Below are positions 14,707 to 22,563 of a stretch of DNA of 33,448 nucleotides, in pieces (within the stretch, counting starts at the first letter, position 1; each line of letters starts with the position of its first letter). Below the pieces are notes generated by a model, which saw nothing but the letters and a program-made list of their open reading frames with translations, made no database searches and had not been told where the DNA came from. This DNA comes from Calidifontimicrobium sp964618555. Lineage in GTDB: Bacteria; Pseudomonadota; Gammaproteobacteria; Burkholderiales; Burkholderiaceae_C. Both the position numbers and the translations under genes were made by a program. Location: assembly GCA_964618555.1 (NCBI GenBank), contig CAZUBF010000023.1:1-33448 (forward strand), in the 5' to 3' direction.

Positions 14707-15951
14707 TCACGACCACTCGTGCTCCAGCAGCACCAGTCCGGTCTCGCGCGCCGCGCCGGCCACGTCGAAGCGCAGCTCGACGTGGTCGAACATGCGCATG
14801 CCCTCGGGGTCCATCGCGTGGCTGCGCGCCACGTAGCGCCCGGGCAGCAGCGGCAGCCGCGGCAGGCGCAGCGTGTACGCGTACAGGCGCGGCTCGACGC
14901 GACGCAGCGCGAAGCCGTCCATCTCGGAGTAGCAGCCGGCCACCGGCGTGCCGTCGACGCGCACCACGCCCACCGCCACCTGCGGCACGCGGTCGTCGGG
15001 CGAGTGCACGGTGCCGGTCACGACCAGCTCGCCGCCCTCGGGCACCCGCACCGGCTCGTCGGTGGCCATGCCGTTGAGCTGCATGCTGCGCACGTGGTAG
15101 ATGCTGCCCCCGGCCGCGGCGGCCTGCGGCTGCAGCCGGCGCGCTTCGGCCGAGCGCTCCTCGTGCCAGGCCAGGTACTCGCGCGTCACGTCGGCCGCGG
15201 CGCCGAACAGGCGCAGCCGCCCGCCGTCGATCCACGCCGCCTGCCGGCACAGCTTCTGCACGTGGTACATGCTGTGCGAGCACAGCAGCAGCGTGCCGCC
15301 GCCGGCGAGGAAACCCTCCATCCACGCGATGCACTTGCGCTGGAACGACTCGTCGCCCACCGCCAGCACCTCGTCGGTGATCAGCAGGTCGGGCGTCAGC
15401 GCGGTGGCCACCGCGAAGCCGAGTCGAACCACCATGCCCGACGAATAGTGCTTCACCGGCTGGTCGATGTGCGCACCGATGTCGGCGAAGGCCAGGATGC
15501 CGTCGACGCGCTCGCGCGCCTGCGCCGGCGACAGACCGGCCAGCGCGCAGCCCAGCGCGATGTTCTCGCGGCCGGTGTACTCGGGGTGGAAACCGGCGCC
15601 GAGCTCGAGCAGCGCGCCGACGCGGCCGTTGACGACCACCTCGCCACGCGTGGGCCGAGCGACGCCGGCGATGATCTTCAGCAGCGTCGACTTGCCCGCG
15701 CCGTTGACGCCCACCAGCGCGGTCGAAGCACCGCGGTGCACGTCGAACGTGACGCCGTCGAGCGCCTGGAAGCTCGACGCGGCATGCGGCACGCCGCGCA
15801 GCTTGGCCCACAGCGACGCGATCTGGCCCGCGGCGGAGGTCTGCAGCGGGTAGGCCTTGCCGACGTCGCGCAGACGCACCAGCGGCGCGTCGTCGTCGCT
15901 CGCGACTGCGGCGCCTGCGTCTTGCATGGCAGCCAGGGTGTGCGGGTTCAC
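14707..15951 (-). CDS. wzt: ABC transporter ATP-binding protein for polysaccharide export, Wzt-like with C-terminal domain
   Basis: A 414-residue cytoplasmic ATPase that drives export of lipid-linked glycan through its Wzm partner. It has Walker A GVNGAGKST (Lys87), LGAGFHPEYTGRENI typical of the polysaccharide-exporter subfamily, ABC signature YSSGM, Walker B DLLITDEVLAVGDE, and the H-loop CSHSM. Residues about 280-414 form an extra domain of beta-strand character (SIYHVRSMQLNG, FALRRVEPRLYAYTLRL) that matches the position of the Wzt C-terminal carbohydrate-binding domain. In O9a/O12-type systems that domain recognises the modified chain end. GTG 15951 was chosen because it overlaps the wzm stop as GTGA with GAGG upstream. 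The later ATG 15927 has no ribosome-binding site. Confidence 0.94.
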   Translation of the reverse strand: MNPHTLAAMQDAGAAVASDDDAPLVRLRDVGKAYPLQTSAAGQIASLWAKLRGVPHAASSFQALDGVTFDVHRGASTALVGVNGAGKSTLLKIIAGVARPTRGEVVVNGRVGALLELGAGFHPEYTGRENIALGCALAGLSPAQARERVDGILAFADIGAHIDQPVKHYSSGMVVRLGFAVATALTPDLLITDEVLAVGDESFQRKCIAWMEGFLAGGGTLLLCSHSMYHVQKLCRQAAWIDGGRLRLFGAAADVTREYLAWHEERSAEARRLQPQAAAAGGSIYHVRSMQLNGMATDEPVRVPEGGELVVTGTVHSPDDRVPQVAVGVVRVDGTPVAGCYSEMDGFALRRVEPRLYAYTLRLPRLPLLPGRYVARSHAMDPEGMRMFDHVELRFDVAGAARETGLVLLEHEWS

Positions 15952-16736
15952 AGCGCCTCTTCGAAGTGCGGCGACAGGCGACGGAACACGAACCGCCCGA
16001 GCACCAGCACCGCGACACAGAACGCGCCCGCCGCCAGTTCGGCCGCGGTGGGCAGCGCGCGGCCCTGCAGCAGCGCGGCACGTGCAGCTTCCAGCAGCAC
16101 CGCGACGGGGTTCAGCAGCATCGCGCCTTGCAGCCACTCGGGCAGCATCGCGGCGCTGTAGAGGATCGGGCTGAGGTAGAAGAGCAGCATCAGCGCGTGC
16201 CCCAGGCCCTGCTCGAGGTCGCGCACGAACACGTGCACGGCGCCCAGCAGCAGGCCGAGCCCGGTGGCCAGCGTGGCCAGCGCGGCCAGCGCGAACAGCA
16301 CCAGCGGCAGCCCGCCGGCGTGCAGCGCGTGCCCGCCGAAGGCGACCACCACCAGCACCAGCACGTAGCCCGCCAGTTGCACCGCGAAGCTGGCCGCCAC
16401 GGCGGCGTAGACGACCAGTTCGTGCGCGAACGGGATCTTCTTCACCAGTGCGCCGTTGGCGACCACCGACGCGCTGGCGCGCATCACCGCCTCGGAGAAC
16501 GCCATCCACGGCCACAGCGCCAGCGCCAGGAAGACGACGAACGGTGTCGTGCCGTCGCCGACCGCGCGCACCTTGAACACCGTCGTGAACACGAAGGTGT
16601 AGATCACCAGCAGCGCCACCGGGTGCACGAAGGCCCACACGCCGCCGAGCAGCGAGCCGGCGAAGCGGTTCGTGACTTCGCGCTGGGCGAAGCGCACGAA
16701 CAGCCACCACGCCCTGGCGCGGGCGGTGTCCGTCAC
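15948..16736 (-). CDS. wzm: ABC-2 type transporter permease for polysaccharide export, Wzm-like
   Basis: A 262-residue inner-membrane permease, the channel-forming partner of Wzt. About six hydrophobic segments are visible. Family hallmarks include an N-terminal amphipathic region (REVTNRFAGSLLGGVWAFVHP), FVFTTVFKVRA, the FVVFLALALWPWMAFSEAV stretch, NGALVKKIPFAHEL, VRDLEQGLGHALMLLFYLSPILY and NPVAVLLEAARAALLQG. GTG 16736 gives the expected 260-residue length. Upstream sequence in this frame belongs to the out-of-frame ppiC end. It lies 58 bases after the prolyl isomerase stop and overlaps wzt by four bases, so wzm-wzt are coupled and may be co-transcribed with ppiC. Confidence 0.94.
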   Translation of the reverse strand: MTDTARARAWWLFVRFAQREVTNRFAGSLLGGVWAFVHPVALLVIYTFVFTTVFKVRAVGDGTTPFVVFLALALWPWMAFSEAVMRASASVVANGALVKKIPFAHELVVYAAVAASFAVQLAGYVLVLVVVAFGGHALHAGGLPLVLFALAALATLATGLGLLLGAVHVFVRDLEQGLGHALMLLFYLSPILYSAAMLPEWLQGAMLLNPVAVLLEAARAALLQGRALPTAAELAAGAFCVAVLVLGRFVFRRLSPHFEEAL

Positions 16737-16794
16737 GCCGGCGCCGCGCGCCTTGCGGCACGCGCCGTGGTCGGCGGCATGGCCGCGCACCGGG

Positions 16795-17721
16795 TCAAGG
16801 TTTGGCGAAGCTGCGCGAGAAGGCCTCGATCGCCGCGGTGTCGGGCTTGGCGCCGCCCAGCAGTTCGCGCACCTTGGCCTGCCGCGCTTCGGCCTGCGCC
16901 TTGGCGCGCACCTCGCGTTCGAGTTCGCCGCGCACGTCGTCGAAACTGCGCTGGCCGGCCGCGCGCCGCTCCTCGAGACGGACGATGTGGAAGCCGAACC
17001 GCGTCTCGACGATGCCGGAGAGGTCGCCCGGGTTCTCCAGTGCGGCGAGTGCCTGCTCGAACTCGGGCACCATCGCGCCCGAGGCAAACCAGCCCAGGTC
17101 GCCGCCGCGGCTCGCGGTGGCCAGGTCGGCCGACTGTTCGCGCGCCAGCGCCTCGAACGACGCACCGTCCTTGAGTTGGGCGAGCAAGGCCTCGGCGCGT
17201 TCCCGCGCCTTGCCGTCGTCGCTGCGGCCGATGAGGATGTGGCGCGCCCGCGTCTGCGCCGGCGTCTGGTGACGCGCCGGGTTCTCGCGGTACAGGTCGC
17301 GCGCGTAACGGGCCACCAGTTCGTCGCTGGGCACCGCGGCGGCGTCGATCTCGGCGAGCCGCGCGTCCGACAGGACGCGTTCCTGCGCCTGGCGCAGCAG
17401 CGCGGCGACGACCGGGTCCTTGTCGAGCCCGTCGCGGCGCGCCTCGGCGGCGAGCGTGCGGCGCACGTACAGGTCTTCGGCCTGGCGAGCGACGTTGTCG
17501 GGACGCGCCAGCAGCGCGTCGCGCGAGGCGCTGGGAACGCGCTGGGCGGCGGCGCGCACGTCGTCGGCGGTGATGGCGGCATCGGGGCCCTGCAGCAGCG
17601 GCTGGGCGTGGGCGGGCAAGGTGATCGAGACGATCGAGGCGATCAGGGTCGCGAACAGGGCCGCGGCGCGCGGCGCGACGCCGCGGGCCGCGCGCCCGGA
17701 CGTGAGGAAATCGCGGGTCAT
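16795..17721 (-). CDS. Exported parvulin-type peptidyl-prolyl cis-trans isomerase
   Basis: A 308-residue periplasmic folding factor. The signal peptide is residues 1-39, with a hydrophobic core ending LPAHA before Gln40. A SurA/PrsA-like helical N-domain (about 45-150) follows, then a rotamase domain at about 155-250: ARHILIG, the GGDLGWFASGAMVPEFEQAL motif and RFGFHIVRLEER, all typical of PpiC. A charged C-terminal helix ends the protein. ATG 17721 was chosen over TTG 17745 because it begins a normal signal peptide. Only about 25 bases separate this ATG from the T-tract of the terminator of the upstream secreted-protein gene, so its expression probably depends partly on read-through. Its location between that secreted protein and the exporter suggests a role in folding envelope proteins. 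The client is unknown. Confidence 0.9.
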   Translation of the reverse strand: MTRDFLTSGRAARGVAPRAAALFATLIASIVSITLPAHAQPLLQGPDAAITADDVRAAAQRVPSASRDALLARPDNVARQAEDLYVRRTLAAEARRDGLDKDPVVAALLRQAQERVLSDARLAEIDAAAVPSDELVARYARDLYRENPARHQTPAQTRARHILIGRSDDGKARERAEALLAQLKDGASFEALAREQSADLATASRGGDLGWFASGAMVPEFEQALAALENPGDLSGIVETRFGFHIVRLEERRAAGQRSFDDVRGELEREVRAKAQAEARQAKVRELLGGAKPDTAAIEAFSRSFAKP

Positions 17722-17745
17722 GGCAAGCGAAAGCAACGGGTTCAA

Positions 17746-17774
17746 TGAAAAAGGGCGGGGTTGCCCCCGCCCTT
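17746..17774 (-). terminator. Strong rho-independent terminator after the secreted-protein gene
   Basis: aagggcgggg (17751-17760) and ccccgccctt (17765-17774) form a perfect 10-bp stem with a four-base loop. On the minus strand it is followed by a run of five T (17746-17750). It begins 23 bases after the stop of the secreted-protein gene and lies only about 25 bases before the ppiC ATG. Confidence 0.9.
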
Positions 17775-17797
17775 GTCGGACTTGCTGGACGTCCGGA

Positions 17798-19558
17798 TCA
17801 GCGCACCGAGCGGTGCGGGAAGGTCAGGCCGTAGTTCGAGGCCGTGCCCGCGGCCGATGCACCGTTGTACAGGTTCATCGTCGCGGCGCCGATGATCGGC
17901 AGACCGTTGCCGCCCAGGCCCGGGGTCGCGATGCGCACCCAGCCGTCGGCGTACGGCACCGTCACGTCCTTGCGGGCGATCTGGGCACCGAGCACCGACG
18001 CTTCGCCGGCCGCGTTGAAGCTCAGCACGCTGACTTCACCGCAGAAGGTCAGCGGCGCGGCCGGGGTCCCCGGGGAGATCACGAACTCGGTCGGCTGGGT
18101 CACGAAACGCTCTTCACGATCGGCCGTCGTGGCGCCGCTGTAGCGGTTGGCCAGCGAAGCCGGCGACGACAGCGAGATGTCGAGCACGCAGATCTGCTTG
18201 CTCACCACCGCGGTGTTCGTGTTGGCGAAGAAGTTCGTGTTGCCGGCGATCGCGCCGTCCGCGTCGTCGAACTCCAGGTCGGTGAACAGGCGGCGGCCGC
18301 GCGCACCGGTGGCGCTGACGAACTCGTAGTCGTACGCGACGTTGTAGCGGCGCGTCGGCATCGAGAAGATCCAGTCGGTCTGCGCCAGGATGTTGGGGTC
18401 GGTCACGAACTCGTTCGTCACCGCCTGCACCGCCAGCGCGTTCGACAGCACGACCGCCTGGCTGCGCGTCGCCTCGCCGTTGGCCAGCGCGCCGAGCACG
18501 CCGCTGAGGTAAGGCGTCGACAGGTCCGGGAAGTCGTAGGCCGCGGCCTCGACCGGCGCAGCGACCGTCATGGTCGGCAGCACCGTGTTGTTCGTCGTGC
18601 CACCGCGCAGCAGCGGGTCCGACGTCCACACTTCGGCGTTCGCGATGTCGACCGGGGTCGAGGTCTGCGGGAAGAACACGACGTTGCCGTAGCCGTACTG
18701 GCTGGTCGCGGCTTCCACCGCCGCCACCGCGACCGCGGCGCCGCTGAACGACGACGAACCCGGCACGTTGATGACCGTCCAGTTGGCCATCAGGCCGGTG
18801 GTCGGCACGTCGAGGCCGCGGCGCAGCGCAAAGTTGGCGGCGCCGATGCCGGCCAGGCGCGGGTCGTACACGCCGTCGCCGTTGAACGCGGCAGCGCGAT
18901 CACCGTACCCGCCCGTGAACGTGCCCAGCGCGTTGACCGCCGCCGAGTTGCAGTCACGCGGCACGCCGGCGACGTGCTTGATCGAGTTGAACAGCGTCAG
19001 CGTCGTCGGGTCGGCCGCGCTGTAGGCGATCGTCGGCGGGATGTCGGCCATGTTCAGGATCTCGACATAACCTTCGCGCGTCTGGAACGCCTTCTCGTCG
19101 TCGGTCAGCGCCGAGTCGAGGCGGGCGGTGACGAACGACTGCTTCACGTCGAGCGGCAGCGTGCAGGTCTTGTCGTTGGTGACCAGGCGCGGCAGGCCGT
19201 TGGCACCCTGCGTGATCGCGAACGAGAAGTTGTCGCCGGGCGACATCAGCACCGTGAAGTCGAACACGTCGTCCGAATTCGACGCGGCACGGAAGCGGAC
19301 CTTGACGGCCTTGCCCATGCGGGTGTCGGTGTTCGTGATGTTGATGTACGTGTCGTTGTTGTTCTGGGTCGAGTAATACGGCACCAGCAGGATGTGACCG
19401 ATACCGTCGGTGTTGACGCGAAGCTCGTCGGCCTGCGGCGTGCCGTACACCGACAGCGGACCGGCCGGCGCCGCCCAGACCTGGGCATTGGCCGCGCCCG
19501 CCATGGCGAGACCGCCGATCAGGGCCGCGACGCTCTGGGCGATAAGACTTTTCCTCAT
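17798..19558 (-). CDS. Secreted or cell-surface protein of unknown function
   Basis: A 586-residue exported protein with a clear Sec signal peptide: MRKSL, a hydrophobic core, then GAANA before Gln26. The mature part is rich in Asn, Thr, Ser, Gly and Ala and looks beta-rich. An early segment reads HILLVPYYSTQ and ITNTDTRMGKAVKVRFR, and there is an SPGDNFSF turn. Four cysteines could make two disulfides. No catalytic motif or membrane anchor is seen. ATG 19558 was chosen because GGAG lies eight bases upstream and the signal peptide starts there. The longer frame to 19645 reads through the leader. A leader hairpin, good ribosome site and strong terminator suggest abundant, monocistronic expression. 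Position just downstream of the type II secretion genes makes it a candidate substrate. A surface-layer role is possible but unproven. Confidence 0.85.
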   Translation of the reverse strand: MRKSLIAQSVAALIGGLAMAGAANAQVWAAPAGPLSVYGTPQADELRVNTDGIGHILLVPYYSTQNNNDTYINITNTDTRMGKAVKVRFRAASNSDDVFDFTVLMSPGDNFSFAITQGANGLPRLVTNDKTCTLPLDVKQSFVTARLDSALTDDEKAFQTREGYVEILNMADIPPTIAYSAADPTTLTLFNSIKHVAGVPRDCNSAAVNALGTFTGGYGDRAAAFNGDGVYDPRLAGIGAANFALRRGLDVPTTGLMANWTVINVPGSSSFSGAAVAVAAVEAATSQYGYGNVVFFPQTSTPVDIANAEVWTSDPLLRGGTTNNTVLPTMTVAAPVEAAAYDFPDLSTPYLSGVLGALANGEATRSQAVVLSNALAVQAVTNEFVTDPNILAQTDWIFSMPTRRYNVAYDYEFVSATGARGRRLFTDLEFDDADGAIAGNTNFFANTNTAVVSKQICVLDISLSSPASLANRYSGATTADREERFVTQPTEFVISPGTPAAPLTFCGEVSVLSFNAAGEASVLGAQIARKDVTVPYADGWVRIATPGLGGNGLPIIGAATMNLYNGASAAGTASNYGLTFPHRSVR

Positions 19559-19577
19559 ATGTTGACTCCGGTCGAAA

Positions 19578-19604
19578 GATTGTTTAGCGCAACGGGAAGC
19601 AATC
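19578..19604 (-). promoter_or_regulatory. Leader hairpin upstream of the secreted-protein ribosome site
   Basis: gattgttt (19578-19585) and aagcaatc (19597-19604) form an 8-bp inverted repeat with one G:U-type mismatch and an 11-base loop. In the minus-strand transcript this hairpin would sit about 10 bases ahead of the GGAG ribosome-binding sequence and close to the predicted RNA 5' end. It could stabilise the mRNA or modulate translation. Confidence 0.5.
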
Positions 19605-19615
19605 ACGCGAAATTC

Positions 19616-19644
19616 ACTGTAGCACAGCGAGGTTGGATGAAGCA
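19616..19644 (-). promoter_or_regulatory. Candidate promoter of the secreted-protein gene
   Basis: On the minus strand TACAGT (19621-19616) resembles a -10 hexamer, with a poor -35 candidate TGCTTC at 19644-19639 (17-base spacer). The region 19559-19777 is notably more AT-rich than the flanking genes. A start about seven bases downstream would give a leader of roughly 50 bases containing the hairpin. Confidence 0.35.
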
Positions 19645-19777
19645 CTCAGGCGACTCCCTGCAAAACCCGAGTGTTGAAGATTTGCAACAGGTGTGGGTTG
19701 GACCTTCTTCGTATACGCAACGCCCTCCCAACGTGACCGCACACGAGTGCCTTTGAGACCGGCCCGGCACGTCAGCG

Positions 19778-20209
19778 TCACAGCTTGTACAGCAACCACC
19801 ACTGACCGCCGTCCACCAGCCAAGTCTCTTCCAGGTAGCTTTCTATGGTACCCATTCTCGGCCGGATCAAGACCGGCTCGTAGCTGACTTTCACCTTCGC
19901 GACGCATTTTTCAGACGTTTCGCACACCACGGACACCACTTCGGCTTCCTTGTAGGTCACGGCGCCGGCGTTGCGCGCGCGGAAACGTTCTGGGCTGACC
20001 AGCGCGCGGCTGCCCGGACTGAGGAACTCGTACGAGGCCTTCGTGTCGCCGGCCAGCTGCGCGGCCCAGCGCGCCTGCGCGCGCGCGCGCACCTGGTCTT
20101 CGGGCGTGCGCGGCGCCGTGGCGCAGCCGGCCACGAGCGCGGCGGCAAGCACCGCGGCCAGCGCATTGCGGCGCGTGACGGAAAGCGGAACGACGTCGTG
20201 CGGCGTCAT
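19778..20209 (-). CDS. Small lipoprotein of unknown function
   Basis: A 143-residue predicted lipoprotein. The signal sequence ends in the lipobox LVAGC with Cys29 as the lipidated residue. The mature part has an NTF2-like or DUF-type feel (ARWAAQLAGDTKASYEFLSPGSRA, then WLVDGGQWWLLYKL at the end), but I do not recognise a specific family. Two further cysteines (CETSEKC) are five residues apart and may form a disulfide. It follows gspD by 19 bases with GGAG 11 bases before its ATG, so it is probably the last gene of the secretion operon. The residue after Cys is Ala, compatible with outer-membrane sorting. It might assist the secretin or be a bystander. Confidence 0.8.
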   Translation of the reverse strand: MTPHDVVPLSVTRRNALAAVLAAALVAGCATAPRTPEDQVRARAQARWAAQLAGDTKASYEFLSPGSRALVSPERFRARNAGAVTYKEAEVVSVVCETSEKCVAKVKVSYEPVLIRPRMGTIESYLEETWLVDGGQWWLLYKL

Positions 20210-20228
20210 CGTCGTATGGACTCCTTCG

Positions 20229-22559
20229 TCAAGGGACGTTGTTGGGGCCGGCGGGCAAGGTCGTCTCGCCGGCCGGCGCTGCGGGGGCCGCGTCGCGCGG
20301 CGCGTGCATCGGGGCCAGCCCCTGCATGCGGTCGCGCAGATCGCGGCTGATCGCGCGCGTGTCCTCGTCGGAGCGCGCCACGCGCGGCGTGATGACCACC
20401 AGCAACTCGGTGCGGTTGCCGGAGTTGCGCTTGGTGCCGAACAGCGCGCCGAGCACCGGGATCTCGTGTACCACCGGCACGCCGCTGGAACCGTCGGTGT
20501 TGTTGTCGCGGATCAGCCCGCCGAGCACCAGCGTCTCGCCCGAGCGCACGGCCACCATGCTGCCGATCTGGCGCTGCAGGAACGCGCGCTGGCCGGTGGC
20601 GGTGTCGATCTGGCCGACGTCGGTGACGGCCTGGTTGATGTTCATCGTGACCATGTCGCCGGCGCCCACCGACGGCGTGACCTGCAGCGACACGCCGGTG
20701 TCCTTGTACTGGATGGTCTGCGTGCGCGCGCCGCCTTCGGTGCTGATGGTCTCGCTGGCCAGGATCGGCTGCTGGTTGCCGACCACGATCGATGCGGTGT
20801 GGTTGTCGAGCACCATCAGCGACGGCGTCGAGATCACGCGCACCAGCGACTTCTCGGCCAGCGCGTTGAGCACGCCGCGCACGTTGCCCAGCGAGTTGCG
20901 GAGCACGTACGAAAAACCCGCCAGCGCGCCGCCGAGCACGCCGCCGGCCTGGTCGCTGAGCGCGCCGCGGCCGGTGTAGCCGCCGTCGGCGGTGCCGAAG
21001 GCCCACTGCAGCCCGTAGCGCAGTTCGTCGGTGAGCGTGACCTCGACGATGCTGGCCTCGATCAGCACCTGCGTGGGCGGCACGTCGAGCCGGCGCAGCG
21101 CCTCCTCGATGCGCTCGAACTGCGCCGGCGTGCCGTACACCAGCACCGCGTTGTTCTTCTCGTCGGCGACCACGCGCACGTTGCCGTCGATCTGCATCGC
21201 GCTCACGCCGCCGGCCACGCTCTGGCCGGTGCTCGCGCTCATCGCGGGCAGGCCCTGCCCCAGGCTCACGCCGCCGAGCGCCGCGGAGCGCTGCGTCGTG
21301 GTCGGCAGCCCGCCCGGCGTGCGCCCGGTGACGCTCGACAGGCCCGGGGCGACGCCGGTGGGTGCAGGCGCGGTGCCCTGGCCGCTGCCGAAGATGCCGT
21401 TGAGCACGTCGCCCAGGTGGCGCGCCGACCCGTTGCGCACCGGGTACACGTGCAGCCGCGGCTCGGCCGCGCTGTTGCCCGGGCGATCGAGCCGCTCGAT
21501 CCAGCGTCGCGCCTCGTCGAGGTAGGCGGCGCGCGGCGTGACGACGACGATGCTGTTCATGCGCTCGATCGGCAGCACGCGGATCGCGCCGAACAGCGGG
21601 TGGCCTTCGGCCAGGCCGGTGGCCGCCGCCGCGCCGGCCGACGTGCCGGCGGCAGCCCCCGAGGCCGTGGCCGGCGCGCGCGGCGTCGGGGTCGGCGCCG
21701 TCGGCGCGGCGGGTCGCGCGCCCGGGCTCATCAGCTGCAGCGCCGCCTCGACGTCGCGCACCGACACGTACTTCAGCGGGAACACGCCCACCGACATGCC
21801 GGCGAGCAGGTCGATGTCGAAGGTGTTGACGAGGCTGAGCCAGCCCTCGGCCTGCGTGCGGCTGCCCACCAGCACCAGCAGGTTGCGCACGGTGTCCACG
21901 CGCGCGACCGCGTTGGCCGGCGCCAGCGGGCGCAGGATGTTCGCCATCTCGGCCGCGCCGATGTAGCGCAGCGGCACGACGATGGCGCCGGTGCCCGGCG
22001 TCAGCGGCTCCTTGCCGACCTGGCGCACCATCGGCGAGACGGCCTGCAGCGCCTCGGCCTTGCCGACGTGGTAGGTGCCGCGCGCGTCGCGCACCATCGC
22101 CAGCGCGTTGACCTGCAGCGCCGCCTCGAGCAGGAACACGGCCTGGTCGGGTGGCACGGGGTTCGGCGTGGCGATCGTGATGCGGCCTTCGAGCGGCGGG
22201 TAGATGACGTAGTCGGCCTTCAGCAGGTCGCCGAGCACGGCGTGCACGACCTCGCGCACCGGCGCGTCCTCGAAGCGCAGTTCGACGGGCGCACCCGCGA
22301 CCGCCTTGCCCGGGTCGCCATCGCCGACGACGCGGTCGGTGCCGCGGTACAGGCGCGGCGGGCCGGCTTCGCCGCCGGTCGCCGACGCGGTGGGCGCGGC
22401 TGCGGCCGATCCGGGTTGCGACGGCGCCGCACCCCCCGGCGCCGCCACGCCGACGCGCGCCAGTGCGGGCGCCGTGGGCGTCTGCGCGCACCCCGACAGC
22501 AGTGCGAACACGGCGACGGCAGCGGCCACGAAAAGGGACTTGTTCGGCAACGGGGTCAT
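20229..22559 (-). CDS. gspD: Type II secretion outer-membrane secretin GspD, predicted lipoprotein
   Basis: A 776-residue secretin that would form the outer-membrane channel of the type II secretion system. The signal peptide ends LLSGC, so Cys24 should be lipidated, unlike most GspD but like XpsD and HxcQ. An N0 domain begins at about residue 95 (VELRFEDAPVREVVHAVLGDLL), followed by N1-N3 repeats (VVPLRYIGAAEMANIL, VFPLKYVSVRDVEAAL, VYPVRNGSARHLGDVL). The secretin core starts at about 495 (QVLIEASIVEVTL). It ends with VRSGETLVLGGLIRD, VPVVHEIPVLGALFG and RTELLVVITPRV. Two Ala/Pro/Thr/Gly-rich linkers lie at about 280-316 and 390-453. ATG 22559 starts the lipoprotein signal, four bases after the gspC stop. 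No long pilotin-binding S-domain is evident, in line with lipid self-anchoring. Confidence 0.96.
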   Translation of the reverse strand: MTPLPNKSLFVAAAVAVFALLSGCAQTPTAPALARVGVAAPGGAAPSQPGSAAAAPTASATGGEAGPPRLYRGTDRVVGDGDPGKAVAGAPVELRFEDAPVREVVHAVLGDLLKADYVIYPPLEGRITIATPNPVPPDQAVFLLEAALQVNALAMVRDARGTYHVGKAEALQAVSPMVRQVGKEPLTPGTGAIVVPLRYIGAAEMANILRPLAPANAVARVDTVRNLLVLVGSRTQAEGWLSLVNTFDIDLLAGMSVGVFPLKYVSVRDVEAALQLMSPGARPAAPTAPTPTPRAPATASGAAAGTSAGAAAATGLAEGHPLFGAIRVLPIERMNSIVVVTPRAAYLDEARRWIERLDRPGNSAAEPRLHVYPVRNGSARHLGDVLNGIFGSGQGTAPAPTGVAPGLSSVTGRTPGGLPTTTQRSAALGGVSLGQGLPAMSASTGQSVAGGVSAMQIDGNVRVVADEKNNAVLVYGTPAQFERIEEALRRLDVPPTQVLIEASIVEVTLTDELRYGLQWAFGTADGGYTGRGALSDQAGGVLGGALAGFSYVLRNSLGNVRGVLNALAEKSLVRVISTPSLMVLDNHTASIVVGNQQPILASETISTEGGARTQTIQYKDTGVSLQVTPSVGAGDMVTMNINQAVTDVGQIDTATGQRAFLQRQIGSMVAVRSGETLVLGGLIRDNNTDGSSGVPVVHEIPVLGALFGTKRNSGNRTELLVVITPRVARSDEDTRAISRDLRDRMQGLAPMHAPRDAAPAAPAGETTLPAGPNNVP

Positions 22560-22563
22560 CGGG

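Noticed and set aside
19559..19645. Longer start of the secreted protein at 19645
   Set aside because: It would place 29 residues before the signal peptide and read through the hairpin and ribosome-binding site. ATG 19558 is preceded by GGAG and begins a normal signal peptide.
19740..19777. Possible terminator after the small lipoprotein
   Set aside because: The only inverted repeat (gtgcc/ggcac) has a five-base stem, a 14-base loop and no T-tract.
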